Below are positions 21,212 to 30,209 of a stretch of DNA of 64,000 nt, piece after piece (the first letter of the stretch is position 1; every line of letters begins with the position of its first letter). The stretch covers positions 1,239,501-1,303,500 of the forward strand of contig NZ_CP104992.1 in NCBI RefSeq assembly GCF_030323265.1. The letters are read 5' to 3'. This DNA comes from Terrirhizobium terrae (GTDB taxonomy: Bacteria > Pseudomonadota > Alphaproteobacteria > Rhizobiales > Rhizobiaceae). The position numbers were made by a program, and so were the translations under genes. The notes beneath the pieces are model-generated. The model did no database searches, was not told where the DNA came from, and worked only from the letters and a program-made list of their open reading frames with translations.

Positions 21212-21908
21212 TTCCACGGTCCTTCCAGCAATTCGCGGGTTTCACTGATGGCGACATCCCAGATCGCCTGCATCTCGTCATCCGGCCGCTGGTAATAGCC
21301 GCCGAAATTGCCGTCACCGACATAGGCCTTGACCGCATCCGGATCCATGACGCGCATGCGGCCGAAATCGATCATCGGCTTCTGCTCGCTCGGCAGGACC
21401 TGACCGGCGAGACGCGTCCAGGGAAGTTTTCCATCCAGGATGCATGCGAGGCGACCTTGTCGATCTCCTGCACCTTGGCGAAGGTCTTCGGCGCGTTCCA
21501 CCAGTTATGAAACTTGACCGCCACGCCCGGATTATCGGTCATCCATTCGACCGCCAGGCTGCCGCCCGGCTGGTTTCCGCCATGACCGTTGACAATCAGG
21601 ATGCGGCGAAAGCCCTGGCGCTTCAGGCCGTCGAGAATGTCGCGGATGATCGCCGCATAGGTTTCCATCCGCAGGCTGATCGTGCCGGGATAGGCCATAA
21701 AATAGGGCGTGATGCCATAGGCAAGCACCGGAAAGACCGGAATGCCGAAGGGCTCGGCGGCTTCCACGGCGACGCGTTCGGAGAGGATGGAATCGACCGA
21801 GAGCGAAAGCTGCGCATGCTGCTCGGTGCTGCCGAGCGGCAGGATCACGCGATCATCGGTCTTCAGATAGGCTTCGATTTGCTGCCAGTTGCAGTCGGAG
21901 ATTTTCAC
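21208..21908 (-). CDS. Creatininase-family amidohydrolase, one frameshift
   Basis: Metal-dependent amide hydrolase related to creatininase. The N-terminal metal motif LPLGSTEQHAQLSLSVDS supplies Glu, His and Asp, and the VNGHGGN loop follows. The first frame runs to WMENFP and then goes out of register. Another frame continues with WTRLAGQVLPSEQKPM and ends at 21208. One base is missing in the GGG at 21421-21423 on the + strand. The repaired protein is about 233 residues, close to the family's usual 240-260. It is coupled to the downstream reductase gene. A role in opening a cyclic amide is inferred from the family only. Confidence 0.82.
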
Positions 21909-21969
21909 CGGCTCTGCCTTTCATTCATGGAATTGGAAAGTAGCCCGGTCGCCCTCAGGCGGCCGGAGC

Positions 21970-23199
21970 CTAGGCATGAGGCCGGACGATGCCGGCCTGC
22001 AGAACCAGTTCGAGATGGCGCAGGCGATCGAGATCATCGAGCGGATTGCCTCTGACGACGATGACGTCGGCGGCGAGACCCGCTGTCAGCGTTCCGACCT
22101 TGCCGTCGATGCCGATTGCCTTGGCGGCAAAGCCGGTCCCTGCGGTGATCGCCTCAAGGGTGGACATGCCGCCCTGCTGCATCATTTCCATTTCGAGCGG
22201 CAGGCCGTCGAAAGGCGTGAAACGCCAGCCGGCATCGGTACCGGCGACGAACCGCACGCCCGCTTCGCGCAGCTTGCGGAACTGTTCGATATTATCGGCC
22301 ATCATGCCGCGCCAGCGGGTAAGGAAGGCCTGCTCGGCTTCCGTTAGGTCTTCCCTGGCCGACATCATCTTCACGACGGCGCCGGAGACGGCCAGCGTGC
22401 CGGTGACCGGAATGCCGGACTTCGCCAGCTTTTCAGCAACGCGCGGATCGAATTTCTGGTTGCCCTTGCCGTCGGTCAGGAAGCCAGCGTGTTCGATATG
22501 GTCGACGCCGGCATCAATGGCCTGTTCGGTGGATTCGGCGCAGAGACAATGAACGGCGATCTTGCGATCGAGCGCATGAGCCTGGTCGACAAGCGCCTGC
22601 ATTTCCTCACGCGTGAAGGCAGCGCGCCAGGAAAGCGTGCCGACGGTGCCGCCGCCCGATCCCATGACCTTGATGAAGTCGGCACCCTGCTTGACCATGC
22701 CGCGCACTTTCTTGCGCAGTCCATCGACGCCGTCTGCCTCGCCGCCGAGATACCAGGTGTGACCGCCGGTGATGGTGATCGGCTGGCCGCAGGCAACGAT
22801 GCGCGGTCCCGTGCCGTGGCCGAGAGCGAGCGCCCGCTTCAGGTTGAAGACGGTGGAATTCATCGCGCCGAGATCGCGCACCGTGGTGATGCCCGCGGCA
22901 AGTGCCCGTCCGGCGGTAAAGGTCGCGGTGGCGACAAGAACCCCTTCGTCTTCCGTGACGGCATCCTCGAGCGAGGTGCCATCACCGGGTAGGTTGAGAT
23001 GGACATGGGTATCGATCATGCCCGGCATGATCGTCGCGCCGGCGAACTCGCGTGTCGTGGCACCCGCAGCAGCGCTTTCCGGCACGTCGCCCTGGTAGAC
23101 GCCGGTGATCTTTCCGTCTTCGATGGCAACGGTAGCGCCGGTAAGCGGCGCACTGCCATCGCCGACGATGACGCGGTCGGCCTTGAGAAGGGTCTTCAT
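21970..23199 (-). CDS. Amidohydrolase, imidazolonepropionase/prolidase-like
   Basis: A 409-residue member of the amidohydrolase superfamily. The metal motif is IDTHVHLN. A candidate bridging lysine is in FIKVMGSGG. The histidines lie in AVHCLCAES and DHIEHAGF, and the final aspartate is in GTDAG. A short C-terminal beta-sandwich segment contains the usual 'GxxADVIVV' region (GLAADVIVVRGNPL). This subgroup (COG1228-like) hydrolyses cyclic amides or X-Pro type dipeptides. It lies between the MHS transporter and the creatininase-like gene, and together these suggest hydrolysis of an imported amide-like compound. Confidence 0.87.
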   Translation of the reverse strand: MKTLLKADRVIVGDGSAPLTGATVAIEDGKITGVYQGDVPESAAAGATTREFAGATIMPGMIDTHVHLNLPGDGTSLEDAVTEDEGVLVATATFTAGRALAAGITTVRDLGAMNSTVFNLKRALALGHGTGPRIVACGQPITITGGHTWYLGGEADGVDGLRKKVRGMVKQGADFIKVMGSGGGTVGTLSWRAAFTREEMQALVDQAHALDRKIAVHCLCAESTEQAIDAGVDHIEHAGFLTDGKGNQKFDPRVAEKLAKSGIPVTGTLAVSGAVVKMMSAREDLTEAEQAFLTRWRGMMADNIEQFRKLREAGVRFVAGTDAGWRFTPFDGLPLEMEMMQQGGMSTLEAITAGTGFAAKAIGIDGKVGTLTAGLAADVIVVRGNPLDDLDRLRHLELVLQAGIVRPHA

Positions 23200-23227
23200 C
23201 AGATTACTCCCGTCACCCGCACATCGA

Positions 23228-23253
23228 GCCGAAAGCCGCGATCGGCTTTCGGC
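23228..23253 (-). other. Intercistronic hairpin after the MHS transporter gene
   Basis: A perfect 10-bp inverted repeat (GCCGAAAGCC with its complement, 6-base loop) lies between the transporter gene and the downstream amidohydrolase gene. It has no U-tract, so partial termination or transcript-end stabilisation is more likely than full termination. Confidence 0.5.
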
Positions 23254-23300
23254 CTTTAGGATGCGCAGTCTTTACAATGCTGCGGTTTGGGAACGGCCGC

Positions 23301-24608
23301 TCAATCGAGCGACCGGCCCCGGGTTTCCGGCGTCAGGAAGAAGTGCGTCAGAATGCTGATGACGCAGATCAGCATGGCATAGAGCGACACATAGAGAACG
23401 CCACCCTGGCCGTGCAGCCAGGTTGCGACGAGCGGAGCCGTGCCGCCGAAGAGAGCCGCGCAGATGGCATAAGGGATGCCGATGCCCGAGGTGCGGACTT
23501 CCGTCGGGAAGAGTTCCGACAGCACCGTGCCGAGAACGCCATTGTTCATCGACAGGAAGAGAGCGCCGACGGCGGACACGAAGGTGAAGGTCCAAAACGA
23601 GACCTGTCCATTGAGCAGGGAAAGCAGCGGATAGACGAACAGCAGGAACAGGATGGCCGTCGCGAACAGCAGCGGCTTGCGACCGATGCGGTCGGAAATA
23701 TAGGCGAAGGTCGGAACGCCGAGAATGTAGACGACCGTCGAGAACATGTTGCCGGCGAAACCTTCCGAGCGGCTGAGGCCACCGATCATGTTGGCATAGG
23801 TCGGCAGGAAGATCAGCCACAGGTAATACATGACGCCGTTCATCTGCAGGACGAAGACGATGAAGGTTTCCTTCGGATACTTGGCGACAGCCGCCAGGAT
23901 GGAGCCAAGCGAACGGTTGGCCATCTTCTTGGCATTGGCTTCGAAGGACGGCGTCTCGTCGAGACCGCGGCGCATGAAGAAACCGTAGACGGACATCGCG
24001 GCACCAAGCAGATACGGCACGCGCCAGCCCCAGGCCTCAAGCGTCTCAGGCGTGAAGAACGTCGTCGTTGCAGTGGCGACACCGGTGGCGGCGAGAACCG
24101 AGAGACCGATCGCGATCTGCTGCGGCGAGGCGTTGAAGGCGCGGTTCTTCACCGAGGCATGCTCGTTCAGGAAGGTCGCGGAGATCTGATACTCGGCACC
24201 ACCTGCAAGGCCCTGCAGAAGACGGGCGCAGACGATCAGGATCGGAGCGAGAATGCCGATCTGATCATAGTTGGGCATGATACCGATCACAAAGCTGCCG
24301 ATGCCGGCCATGATGATCGTTGCCGCCAGCAGGGTGCGGCGGCCGTATTTGTCGGCCATCGGCGACAGGATGATCGCGCCGATCGGGCGGCCGATGAAGC
24401 CGATTGCGAAAGCGGAAAGGCTGGCGATCAGCGAGACAGCCGGATCGTCGGCCGGGAACATCTGGTGGGCGATGACGCCGGCCATGAGGCCATAAATGGC
24501 CCAATCGAACCATTCGATGAAGTGGCCGATGGAGCCGCCGACAAGCGTCTTGAGACGCCCGTTGACGCCGGCGGGTGCGCCCGCCGTATGGTCGATGCTG
24601 GAATGCAT
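23301..24608 (-). CDS. MHS-family MFS transporter (proton symporter type)
   Basis: A 435-residue twelve-helix transporter of the metabolite:H+ symporter branch of the major facilitator superfamily (KgtP, ShiA and ProP relatives). Evidence is the N-terminal IEWFDWAIYGLMAGVI, motif A as MADKYGRRTLL, and LQGLAGGAEYQISATFL in helix 4-5. The second half has FAYISDRIGRKPLLF. It probably imports the small polar compound processed by the downstream enzymes. It lies 28 bp after the TetR gene and so is probably co-transcribed with and controlled by it. The substrate is not predictable from sequence. Confidence 0.9.
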   Translation of the reverse strand: MHSSIDHTAGAPAGVNGRLKTLVGGSIGHFIEWFDWAIYGLMAGVIAHQMFPADDPAVSLIASLSAFAIGFIGRPIGAIILSPMADKYGRRTLLAATIIMAGIGSFVIGIMPNYDQIGILAPILIVCARLLQGLAGGAEYQISATFLNEHASVKNRAFNASPQQIAIGLSVLAATGVATATTTFFTPETLEAWGWRVPYLLGAAMSVYGFFMRRGLDETPSFEANAKKMANRSLGSILAAVAKYPKETFIVFVLQMNGVMYYLWLIFLPTYANMIGGLSRSEGFAGNMFSTVVYILGVPTFAYISDRIGRKPLLFATAILFLLFVYPLLSLLNGQVSFWTFTFVSAVGALFLSMNNGVLGTVLSELFPTEVRTSGIGIPYAICAALFGGTAPLVATWLHGQGGVLYVSLYAMLICVISILTHFFLTPETRGRSLD

Positions 24609-24636
24609 GGTCTTGAAGTCCCCTCTTATATGGATC

Positions 24637-25296
24637 TCAAAGTTTGGTTTGTTGGTGAGCGAGCTGCTGCTCCAGGCTTTGGAGACGGAAGCTCACGAAA
24701 TCCGCCAGCATGGAGAGGTGCCGCTCGAAATAGGCGGCGTCCTTGTCCATGAAGCGCTCGAGGCTGAGGCCGCGAATGGTGATCAGCATGAATTCGAAGA
24801 TCCCGGCGGCGGCGCTGCGCGTGACGGAACCGGTCAGGCTGTCGACGCGCTTCAGCCACGGCAACATCACATTGGCCATCGACTGGGCGCGATGCTCCAG
24901 AACCCGCTGGTGCACGCCGGCATCGACACGCGTGCCGATGATGATTTCCCAGACCGCCCAGTAATCCGGTTGGCCGTAGATCTGCCAGAGGTGATCGACG
25001 ACATCGCGGATGCTCGCCTTGCCGGTGAACGGCATGGCGTTCTCGGCCTCCAGTTTCGCCTCGACGGTGATGGCCGACTGGTCCAGCACGGCAAGCATCA
25101 GATCGTCCTTGGTCGGGAAATGATGGTGCAGGGCGCCGGTGGTGACGCCCGCTTCCTTGGCGATCGACTGGGTCGTGGTCTTGCCGTAGCCGGCCGTTGC
25201 CAACAGCCGGACAGCAGCCTGGATCAGCACCGACTGGGTTTCAGCAGTGCGCTCAATTTGTGAGCGACGGGATGTCTGTGCCTTTTTCATAATCAT
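24637..25296 (-). CDS. TetR-family transcriptional regulator
   Basis: A 219-residue TetR regulator with helix-turn-helix TTQSIAKEAGVTTGALHHHF near residues 40-60 and a long helical ligand-binding domain with a conserved WEIIIGTRVD stretch. It is the first gene of the minus-strand operon and probably represses its own promoter. A fitting palindrome lies just upstream. The ligand is likely a substrate or intermediate of the operon. The start could also be the second in-frame ATG (25290). Confidence 0.9.
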   Translation of the reverse strand: MIMKKAQTSRRSQIERTAETQSVLIQAAVRLLATAGYGKTTTQSIAKEAGVTTGALHHHFPTKDDLMLAVLDQSAITVEAKLEAENAMPFTGKASIRDVVDHLWQIYGQPDYWAVWEIIIGTRVDAGVHQRVLEHRAQSMANVMLPWLKRVDSLTGSVTRSAAAGIFEFMLITIRGLSLERFMDKDAAYFERHLSMLADFVSFRLQSLEQQLAHQQTKL

Positions 25297-25300
25297 GCTA

Positions 25301-25326
25301 TTACATACATATCAATCGGTATGTAA
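25301..25326. promoter_or_regulatory. Probable TetR operator
   Basis: TTACATAC and GTATGTAA form a perfect 8-bp inverted repeat with a 10-base spacer, ending a few bases before the TetR start. The TACATAC...GTATGTA layout resembles operators of AcrR-like TetR repressors. The remaining gap to 25583 (about 255 bp) contains only a weak 6-bp hairpin at 25500-25515 and no gene. Confidence 0.6.
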
Positions 25327-25583
25327 ATGAGACTCAGGCGTAATCTTTTATTGCCGACATCCCTCGGATCTCGGGGTTTTATTGCGCATTCACCAGTTGG
25401 TTGTTCACGGCAACATCGCTGAGGCGCCCACAATCGCCAATTGCGAGCGCTTGCTTCCTGCCGAAGCGAATGAATAAACCGATGGCCTGCAGTATCATTC
25501 CTCCGTACTCGGAGGAGGTGACCCATGGGTCAGACCAGGCGCGCAGAAATCCGGCGGCAGCATTACGCGCCGCCGATCCGCGG

Positions 25584-27017
25584 CTAGACCCGGAATTCCT
25601 GATAACTGTCCGGCGACAGGGCATTGATGTCGCGATGCGCCCAGTCCTGGTGGTGCATGTTCGCCCACATATGCTCGGCACCCTTCTGCAGGTCCGCCGT
25701 GATCGCCTTGATGTCAAAGCCCGGCACGATGCGGTCCTTCATGATGAAGGCGCCGTCCACCATCGTTGCGTTCAGGTCCTCCGGCTGCGCCGAGTAGACG
25801 ATGTTGCGCACGGGATCGCGCATCGGCGTCATGAACAGGCTGGCGCCTTCCCAGAAGAGCAGATCGGCCTTGGCGCCGGGGGTGATACGCCCGAGATCGT
25901 CGCGACCCAGCGATTTCGCCCCGGCAAGCGTTGCCGAGTTGAACACGTCGGCGGCGGTCGCCACTTCGGTGCGCCGGTCCATGATCTTGGAAATGACCGC
26001 CGTCCAGCGCAAAGCCTCGATCATGCTCTGCGGGCTGGTGTCGGTTGCAAGTGTCATGTTGATGCCACGTGCGAGATATTTCGAATAGCTTTCCATGGCG
26101 ATGCCGCGGCGGGCAAAGACCCAGACGGCATGGGCAACGTTGGTACCGGTATCCGCGAGAATGCTGAGATCGTCGGCATAGTAGTTCACCCAGCTCGAGC
26201 CGCCCGGCATGATGGCATGGCCGAGAATGACGTCATTGCCGAGGAAGCCGATCTTTTCCAGCCACTCGATCGGCGAGCAGCCGTTCCGGCGGACCATTTC
26301 CTGGAATTCCGGCACCGACTGCGACACATGCAGCGCCATCGGCACCTTCAGTTCTTCGGCTACTTCGCGGGAACGGCGAAGAAGCGCCTCCGAGCAGGTG
26401 TCGACCTGCGCGGGCGTAAGAAACCCCTTGATCCTGCCATTGGCGCGCCCGTCGATCTCCTTGACGAAATCGACCGCCTTCTTCATCGCGGCGGCACCAT
26501 CGTCTTCCAGCCATTCGTATTTCACGCTTCGGCCATCGTCCGTGTACCAGCGGCCGGAGCGGTAGAATTCGCCGATATAGGCGCGCAATCCCGCCTTCTC
26601 CGCCTGTTCGGCGACGTAGCGGCCGCTCAGGCCCATCTCGACCACCGTCGTCGTGCCGGTGCGGATCAGCTCCGGCATCGAGGCGCGGATCGAAGCCTCC
26701 CGCGCCTCCTCAGTAATCGCGCCATTGCGGGCAGTCAGGAATTCGAAGAGGCCCGAGAGATAGAAATTGCGCGGTCCGCGATCCTCGACGAAGGAGCGGT
26801 CGAAAAAGCCCTCGCTGATATGGGTATGGGTATTGATGAAGCCCGGCGTGACGATCTTGTCGTTGGCGTCGATGAACTCGTCTGCCTGCCCTTCGAACTC
26901 GCCGCCGCCCACATGAACGATGCGATCATCCTCGATAACGATCGTGCCGTTGCGCAGGTTCTTGTGTCCACCATCCTGAAACGCGACGACGTGCCCTGCG
27001 CGAATGACCTTCCTCAT
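25584..27017 (-). CDS. ATZ/TRZ-type amidohydrolase
   Basis: A 477-residue amidohydrolase of the aminohydrolase/chlorohydrolase (ATZ/TRZ, guanine-deaminase-like) branch. Metal and catalytic motifs are NTHTHISEG, ALHVSQS, ILGHAIMPGG and LATDTSPQS. The usual second-His segment is HxxE, but here the acid is Gln. A conserved GRITPGAKADLLFW lies near the end. The ATG at 27017 is chosen because AGGGAG lies about 8 bases upstream. An in-frame start 63 bases earlier lacks a ribosome site. It is the last gene of the long operon and probably deaminates or dechlorinates a heterocycle, or acts on a linear amide. Confidence 0.85.
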   Translation of the reverse strand: MRKVIRAGHVVAFQDGGHKNLRNGTIVIEDDRIVHVGGGEFEGQADEFIDANDKIVTPGFINTHTHISEGFFDRSFVEDRGPRNFYLSGLFEFLTARNGAITEEAREASIRASMPELIRTGTTTVVEMGLSGRYVAEQAEKAGLRAYIGEFYRSGRWYTDDGRSVKYEWLEDDGAAAMKKAVDFVKEIDGRANGRIKGFLTPAQVDTCSEALLRRSREVAEELKVPMALHVSQSVPEFQEMVRRNGCSPIEWLEKIGFLGNDVILGHAIMPGGSSWVNYYADDLSILADTGTNVAHAVWVFARRGIAMESYSKYLARGINMTLATDTSPQSMIEALRWTAVISKIMDRRTEVATAADVFNSATLAGAKSLGRDDLGRITPGAKADLLFWEGASLFMTPMRDPVRNIVYSAQPEDLNATMVDGAFIMKDRIVPGFDIKAITADLQKGAEHMWANMHHQDWAHRDINALSPDSYQEFRV

Positions 27018-27051
27018 GTGATCGGCTCCCTGTGAATATGGATAGTGGTGA

Positions 27052-27078
27052 GAGCCCCGCGCCAGTGGCGCGGAGCTC
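27052..27078 (-). other. Intercistronic hairpin after the aminotransferase gene
   Basis: CCGCGCC and GGCGCGG form a 7-bp stem with a 3-base loop, extended by GAGC/GCTC after one mismatch. It lies between the stop of the aminotransferase gene and the ribosome site of the ATZ/TRZ amidohydrolase gene. There is no U-tract. Confidence 0.5.
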
Positions 27079-27096
27079 AAAGAGTCAGAGGATGAC

Positions 27097-28443
27097 TCAG
27101 GCCTGCTCGGCGGCGACCATGTCGAGCGCCTTGCGGGCGATGGCGAACATCTCGCCGATCTGCTCTTCCGTGATGATCAGCGGCGGGCAGAAGCAGAGCG
27201 CTTCACCGATGCCGCGGATGATCAGGCCTTCCTCCTGCATGCGCTCGGCAACTGCCGTCGCCATCGCGCCCGCCTTGTCGGACGGCTTCAGCTCGACGGC
27301 GCCGATCAGCCCGATACCGCGCCAGGACGACGCCAGCGGATGGGAGGCCAGTTCCTCAAGACCCTTCAGGAAGGCAGGCGAGAGGCGCTGGACATTGCCG
27401 AGCAGATCGCGCTCCTCGATGATCTTCAGGTTTTCCAGTGCGACGGCCGTGACGACCGGATGGCCCGATGCCGTGAAGCCATGGCCGAAAGAGCCGATCC
27501 GGTGGGATTCGTCGGCCACGACCTGATAGAGTTTGTCATTGAGCACGATGGCCGACAGCGGCAGATAGGACGACGAAATCTGCTTCGACAGCACCAGGAT
27601 GTCTGGCACGATGTCATAGGTCTCGCAGGCGAACATCTTGCCAGTACGACCGAAACCGCAGATCACCTCGTCGGCGACGAGCAGGATGTCGTATTTTTTC
27701 AGGATCTTCTGAACGCCTTCCCAATAGCCGGCAGCCGGAATGAGCACGCCGCCGGCACCCATGACCGGCTCACCCCAGAAGGCGGCGATCGTTTCCGGGC
27801 CTTCCTTGAGGATCAGGTCTTCCAGTTCCTGCAGCGTACGCGCGGTGAACTCGGCTTCTGTCTCGCCATCCTTGCCGAAATGAGGGTAGGACGGGCAGGA
27901 CGTGTGGATCATCCGCTCGAGCGGCAGATCGAAGCTTTCGTGATTGCGCGGCAGGCCGTTGATCGAAGCAGCGACGACGGTGACGCCGTGATAGCCCTTG
28001 ATGCGGCCGATGATCTTCTTCTTGTCCTTGCGGCCAAGCGCGTTGTTGTAATACCAGACCAGCTTGACGGAGAGATCGTTGGCTTCCGATCCCGACGAGG
28101 CGAAATGCACCTTCGACATTTCGAAAGGCAGCATGGAGAGGATCTTCTCGGCTAGCTCCACCGAGGGGCCATGGGTCTTGTAGTTGAAGATATGGTAATA
28201 GGGCAGCTTCGACATCTGGTCATAGGCGGCCTTTGCAAGCCGTTCCTCGCCGAAGCCGACGGCAACCGACCAGAGACCGGCAAGGCCTTCGATATAGCGC
28301 TTGCCATTGTTGTCGAAGACATAGATGCCCTCGCCGCGTTCGATGACCAGCGAACCGGTTTCCTCATGCTTGCGCATGTCTGCGACGGCCGGCATCTGTG
28401 AGCGGATATCGCGCGCCTCGATCGAATTCGGGAGCATGTTCAT
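27097..28443 (-). CDS. Class III (omega) aminotransferase
   Basis: A 448-residue PLP-dependent class III aminotransferase. It contains FASSGSEANDLSVKL (phosphate-cup Ser), YHGVTVVAAS, the Asp of ADEVICGFGRTG that pairs with the PLP ring, and the Schiff-base lysine in VLSKQISSSYLPLSA. The family transfers amino groups from omega-amino acids, amines or pyruvate-linked donors. It lies in the operon between the peptide-binding protein and the terminal amidohydrolase, consistent with deaminating an amine released by the hydrolases. The exact donor is unknown. Pyruvate or 2-oxoglutarate are likely acceptors. Confidence 0.9.
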   Translation of the reverse strand: MNMLPNSIEARDIRSQMPAVADMRKHEETGSLVIERGEGIYVFDNNGKRYIEGLAGLWSVAVGFGEERLAKAAYDQMSKLPYYHIFNYKTHGPSVELAEKILSMLPFEMSKVHFASSGSEANDLSVKLVWYYNNALGRKDKKKIIGRIKGYHGVTVVAASINGLPRNHESFDLPLERMIHTSCPSYPHFGKDGETEAEFTARTLQELEDLILKEGPETIAAFWGEPVMGAGGVLIPAAGYWEGVQKILKKYDILLVADEVICGFGRTGKMFACETYDIVPDILVLSKQISSSYLPLSAIVLNDKLYQVVADESHRIGSFGHGFTASGHPVVTAVALENLKIIEERDLLGNVQRLSPAFLKGLEELASHPLASSWRGIGLIGAVELKPSDKAGAMATAVAERMQEEGLIIRGIGEALCFCPPLIITEEQIGEMFAIARKALDMVAAEQA

Positions 28444-28503
28444 TGCATTGACCTTTCTGACTGCGCGGCCTGTCCTGTCGCAGGGTGATGTAGAGATCGG
28501 GAA

Positions 28504-28532
28504 CGGCCGGCCCCGGATCCCGGGACCGGCCG
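28504..28532 (-). other. Strong intercistronic hairpin after the first binding-protein gene
   Basis: CGGCCGG pairs with CCGGCCG, and after one C/A mismatch CCCGG pairs with CCGGG around a 3-base loop. The element begins 9 bp beyond the binding-protein stop and precedes the aminotransferase gene. Such hairpins often protect the abundant binding-protein message in ABC operons. That role is inferred. Confidence 0.6.
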
Positions 28533-28541
28533 CTGCATTCG

Positions 28542-30137
28542 TTACTCGGTGAATTCCAGGTCGAGGCCCTTGTAATAGGCCGCGCCATAGATCGGATGCG
28601 CCTTGAGCGGCTTCAGCTTGTCGCTCTGCACGATGATGATCGGCGTGTGATAGAGCGGCAGCCAGTTGACGGCCTCATGCACCTTGTAGAGCACCTTGCC
28701 GAAATCCTTGGCGCGCTCGGCCTCGGACGTGGCTGCCGAGCCGGCGACCAGGAGCGCATCCGTTTCCGGATCCTTCCAGTTGGTGCGGTTCGGAGCCGGC
28801 GTATTGCCCGAGCGGAAGTAGAGGTTCATCGCGTCACCCGCGGAGAAATACGGGTAGCCCATGGTGAACATGTCGTATTCCTGGGTCGCAAGCTTGCCCC
28901 AGACGACGGTGGCGTCGAAGGTCTGGATCTGCAGGTTGACGCCGATCTTCAGAAGTTCGGCCTGTACCTGCTGCATGATGTTGATCCATGCACCGTTGAA
29001 GCTGTAGAGAACCGGAGCGAGCTTGACGCCGTCCTTTTCGCGGATGCCGTCGGCACCGACCTTCCAGCCGGCCTCGTCCAGCAGGCTCTTGGCCTTTTCC
29101 GGATCGAAGTCCTTGATGAGCGTCTTATCGACGTCCTTGTTCCAGTCCAGCGTGTCCTCGGTGATGTAGGTATAGGCCGGCTCGACCGTGCCGTAGAGCT
29201 GGTCCTGGACGAGAGCGACGCGGTCGACCGCGTAGTTGATCGCCTGACGGACGGCGAGATCGCTGACCGTCGGCTTGTCGAGCTTGAAGCCGACGAAATA
29301 GGTATAGCGTGCCGACTGGGACTTGCTGGTGACGAAGCCCGGCATGCTTTCGAACTGCTGCAGCGCGATCGGCGGCACGTAATTGGACACGTCCGTCTGG
29401 CCGGTCATCAGTGCGGCGGTCAGGGTGTTTTCCTCACCGATGATAGACCAGGTGACGCTGTCGACCTTGGCCGGCCCCCTGTTCTCGTAGATTTCCGGAC
29501 CCCAGGTATAGGCGTCGTTGCGGGTCAGGACCATCTTGTCGCGCGGCGCCCATTCGCCCCAGCAGAACGGACCGGTGGCATTCATGCCCTTGACGCCGAA
29601 ATCCGGGCCGAGCTTGTCGACCGATTCCTTGTCAATCACGACGGCGAAGCTCTGGGTCAGCTGGTAGAGCAGTTCGGAATAGGGCTTTTTCAGCTTGTAC
29701 TGCAGCGTCGTCGCATCCGTCGCGGTGATGCTTTCCACTTCGCCCGCGCGCCACGCCACCGGCGACTTGGTCGCGGGATCGATCCAGCGCTTGAAGCTGT
29801 AGGCGACGTCTTCCGCCGTCATCGGCTTGCCGCCGCAGAACTTCACGTCATCGCGCAGATGGAACGTGTAGGTCAGGCCATCTTCCGAAACGTCCCAGCT
29901 CTTCGCCAGGCCCGGATGCAGCGTCTGCATGTCGTAGTCGATCGTGACCAGCGTGTCGGCCAACATGAACAGCACTTCGGCAGCGGCCGTCGCCGTCGTC
30001 TTGTGCGGATCGTAGTTGTTGCTGTCGATACGGCGCGAGATTTTAACGTCCTGCGCCATGGCAAGCGTGCCGAACGTCAGGGTGACGGCGGCGGTAAGGG
30101 CCGCTGTCATCAGTCGTCTGTGGCGTTTCATCATCAT
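28542..30137 (-). CDS. Oligopeptide-type ABC transporter binding protein (SBP_bac_5)
   Basis: A 531-residue family 5 extracellular solute-binding protein (Dpp/Opp/nickel type). A Sec signal peptide ends at AMAQ around residue 29. The mature protein has the family's LHPGLAKSWDVSEDGLTYTF opening, DVKFCGGKPMTAEDVAYSF and a C-terminal NWLPLYHTP. AAGGAG lies about 8 bases before the first of three consecutive ATG codons. It is transcribed after its two permease genes. No ATPase gene is present anywhere in the operon. Confidence 0.92.
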   Translation of the reverse strand: MMMKRHRRLMTAALTAAVTLTFGTLAMAQDVKISRRIDSNNYDPHKTTATAAAEVLFMLADTLVTIDYDMQTLHPGLAKSWDVSEDGLTYTFHLRDDVKFCGGKPMTAEDVAYSFKRWIDPATKSPVAWRAGEVESITATDATTLQYKLKKPYSELLYQLTQSFAVVIDKESVDKLGPDFGVKGMNATGPFCWGEWAPRDKMVLTRNDAYTWGPEIYENRGPAKVDSVTWSIIGEENTLTAALMTGQTDVSNYVPPIALQQFESMPGFVTSKSQSARYTYFVGFKLDKPTVSDLAVRQAINYAVDRVALVQDQLYGTVEPAYTYITEDTLDWNKDVDKTLIKDFDPEKAKSLLDEAGWKVGADGIREKDGVKLAPVLYSFNGAWINIMQQVQAELLKIGVNLQIQTFDATVVWGKLATQEYDMFTMGYPYFSAGDAMNLYFRSGNTPAPNRTNWKDPETDALLVAGSAATSEAERAKDFGKVLYKVHEAVNWLPLYHTPIIIVQSDKLKPLKAHPIYGAAYYKGLDLEFTE

Positions 30138-30209
30138 GGCAATGGCTCCTTGTTGGGATAGGGGTCATGTCAGTAGTTCAGGCAGGAAGCGGTGGGAGCC
30201 CGCTCCCGG

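Noticed and set aside
25500..25515. Hairpin as terminator upstream of the TetR gene
   Set aside because: Only a 6-bp stem without a U-tract, so too weak to annotate separately.
25401..27035. 544-codon plus-strand frame opposite the ATZ/TRZ amidohydrolase
   Set aside because: Shadow of a conserved enzyme gene. The composition (many Arg, His, Asp) is typical of antisense frames. Frames at 23277-24752, 28596-30161, 32203-33582 and 33700-35349 are rejected for the same reason.
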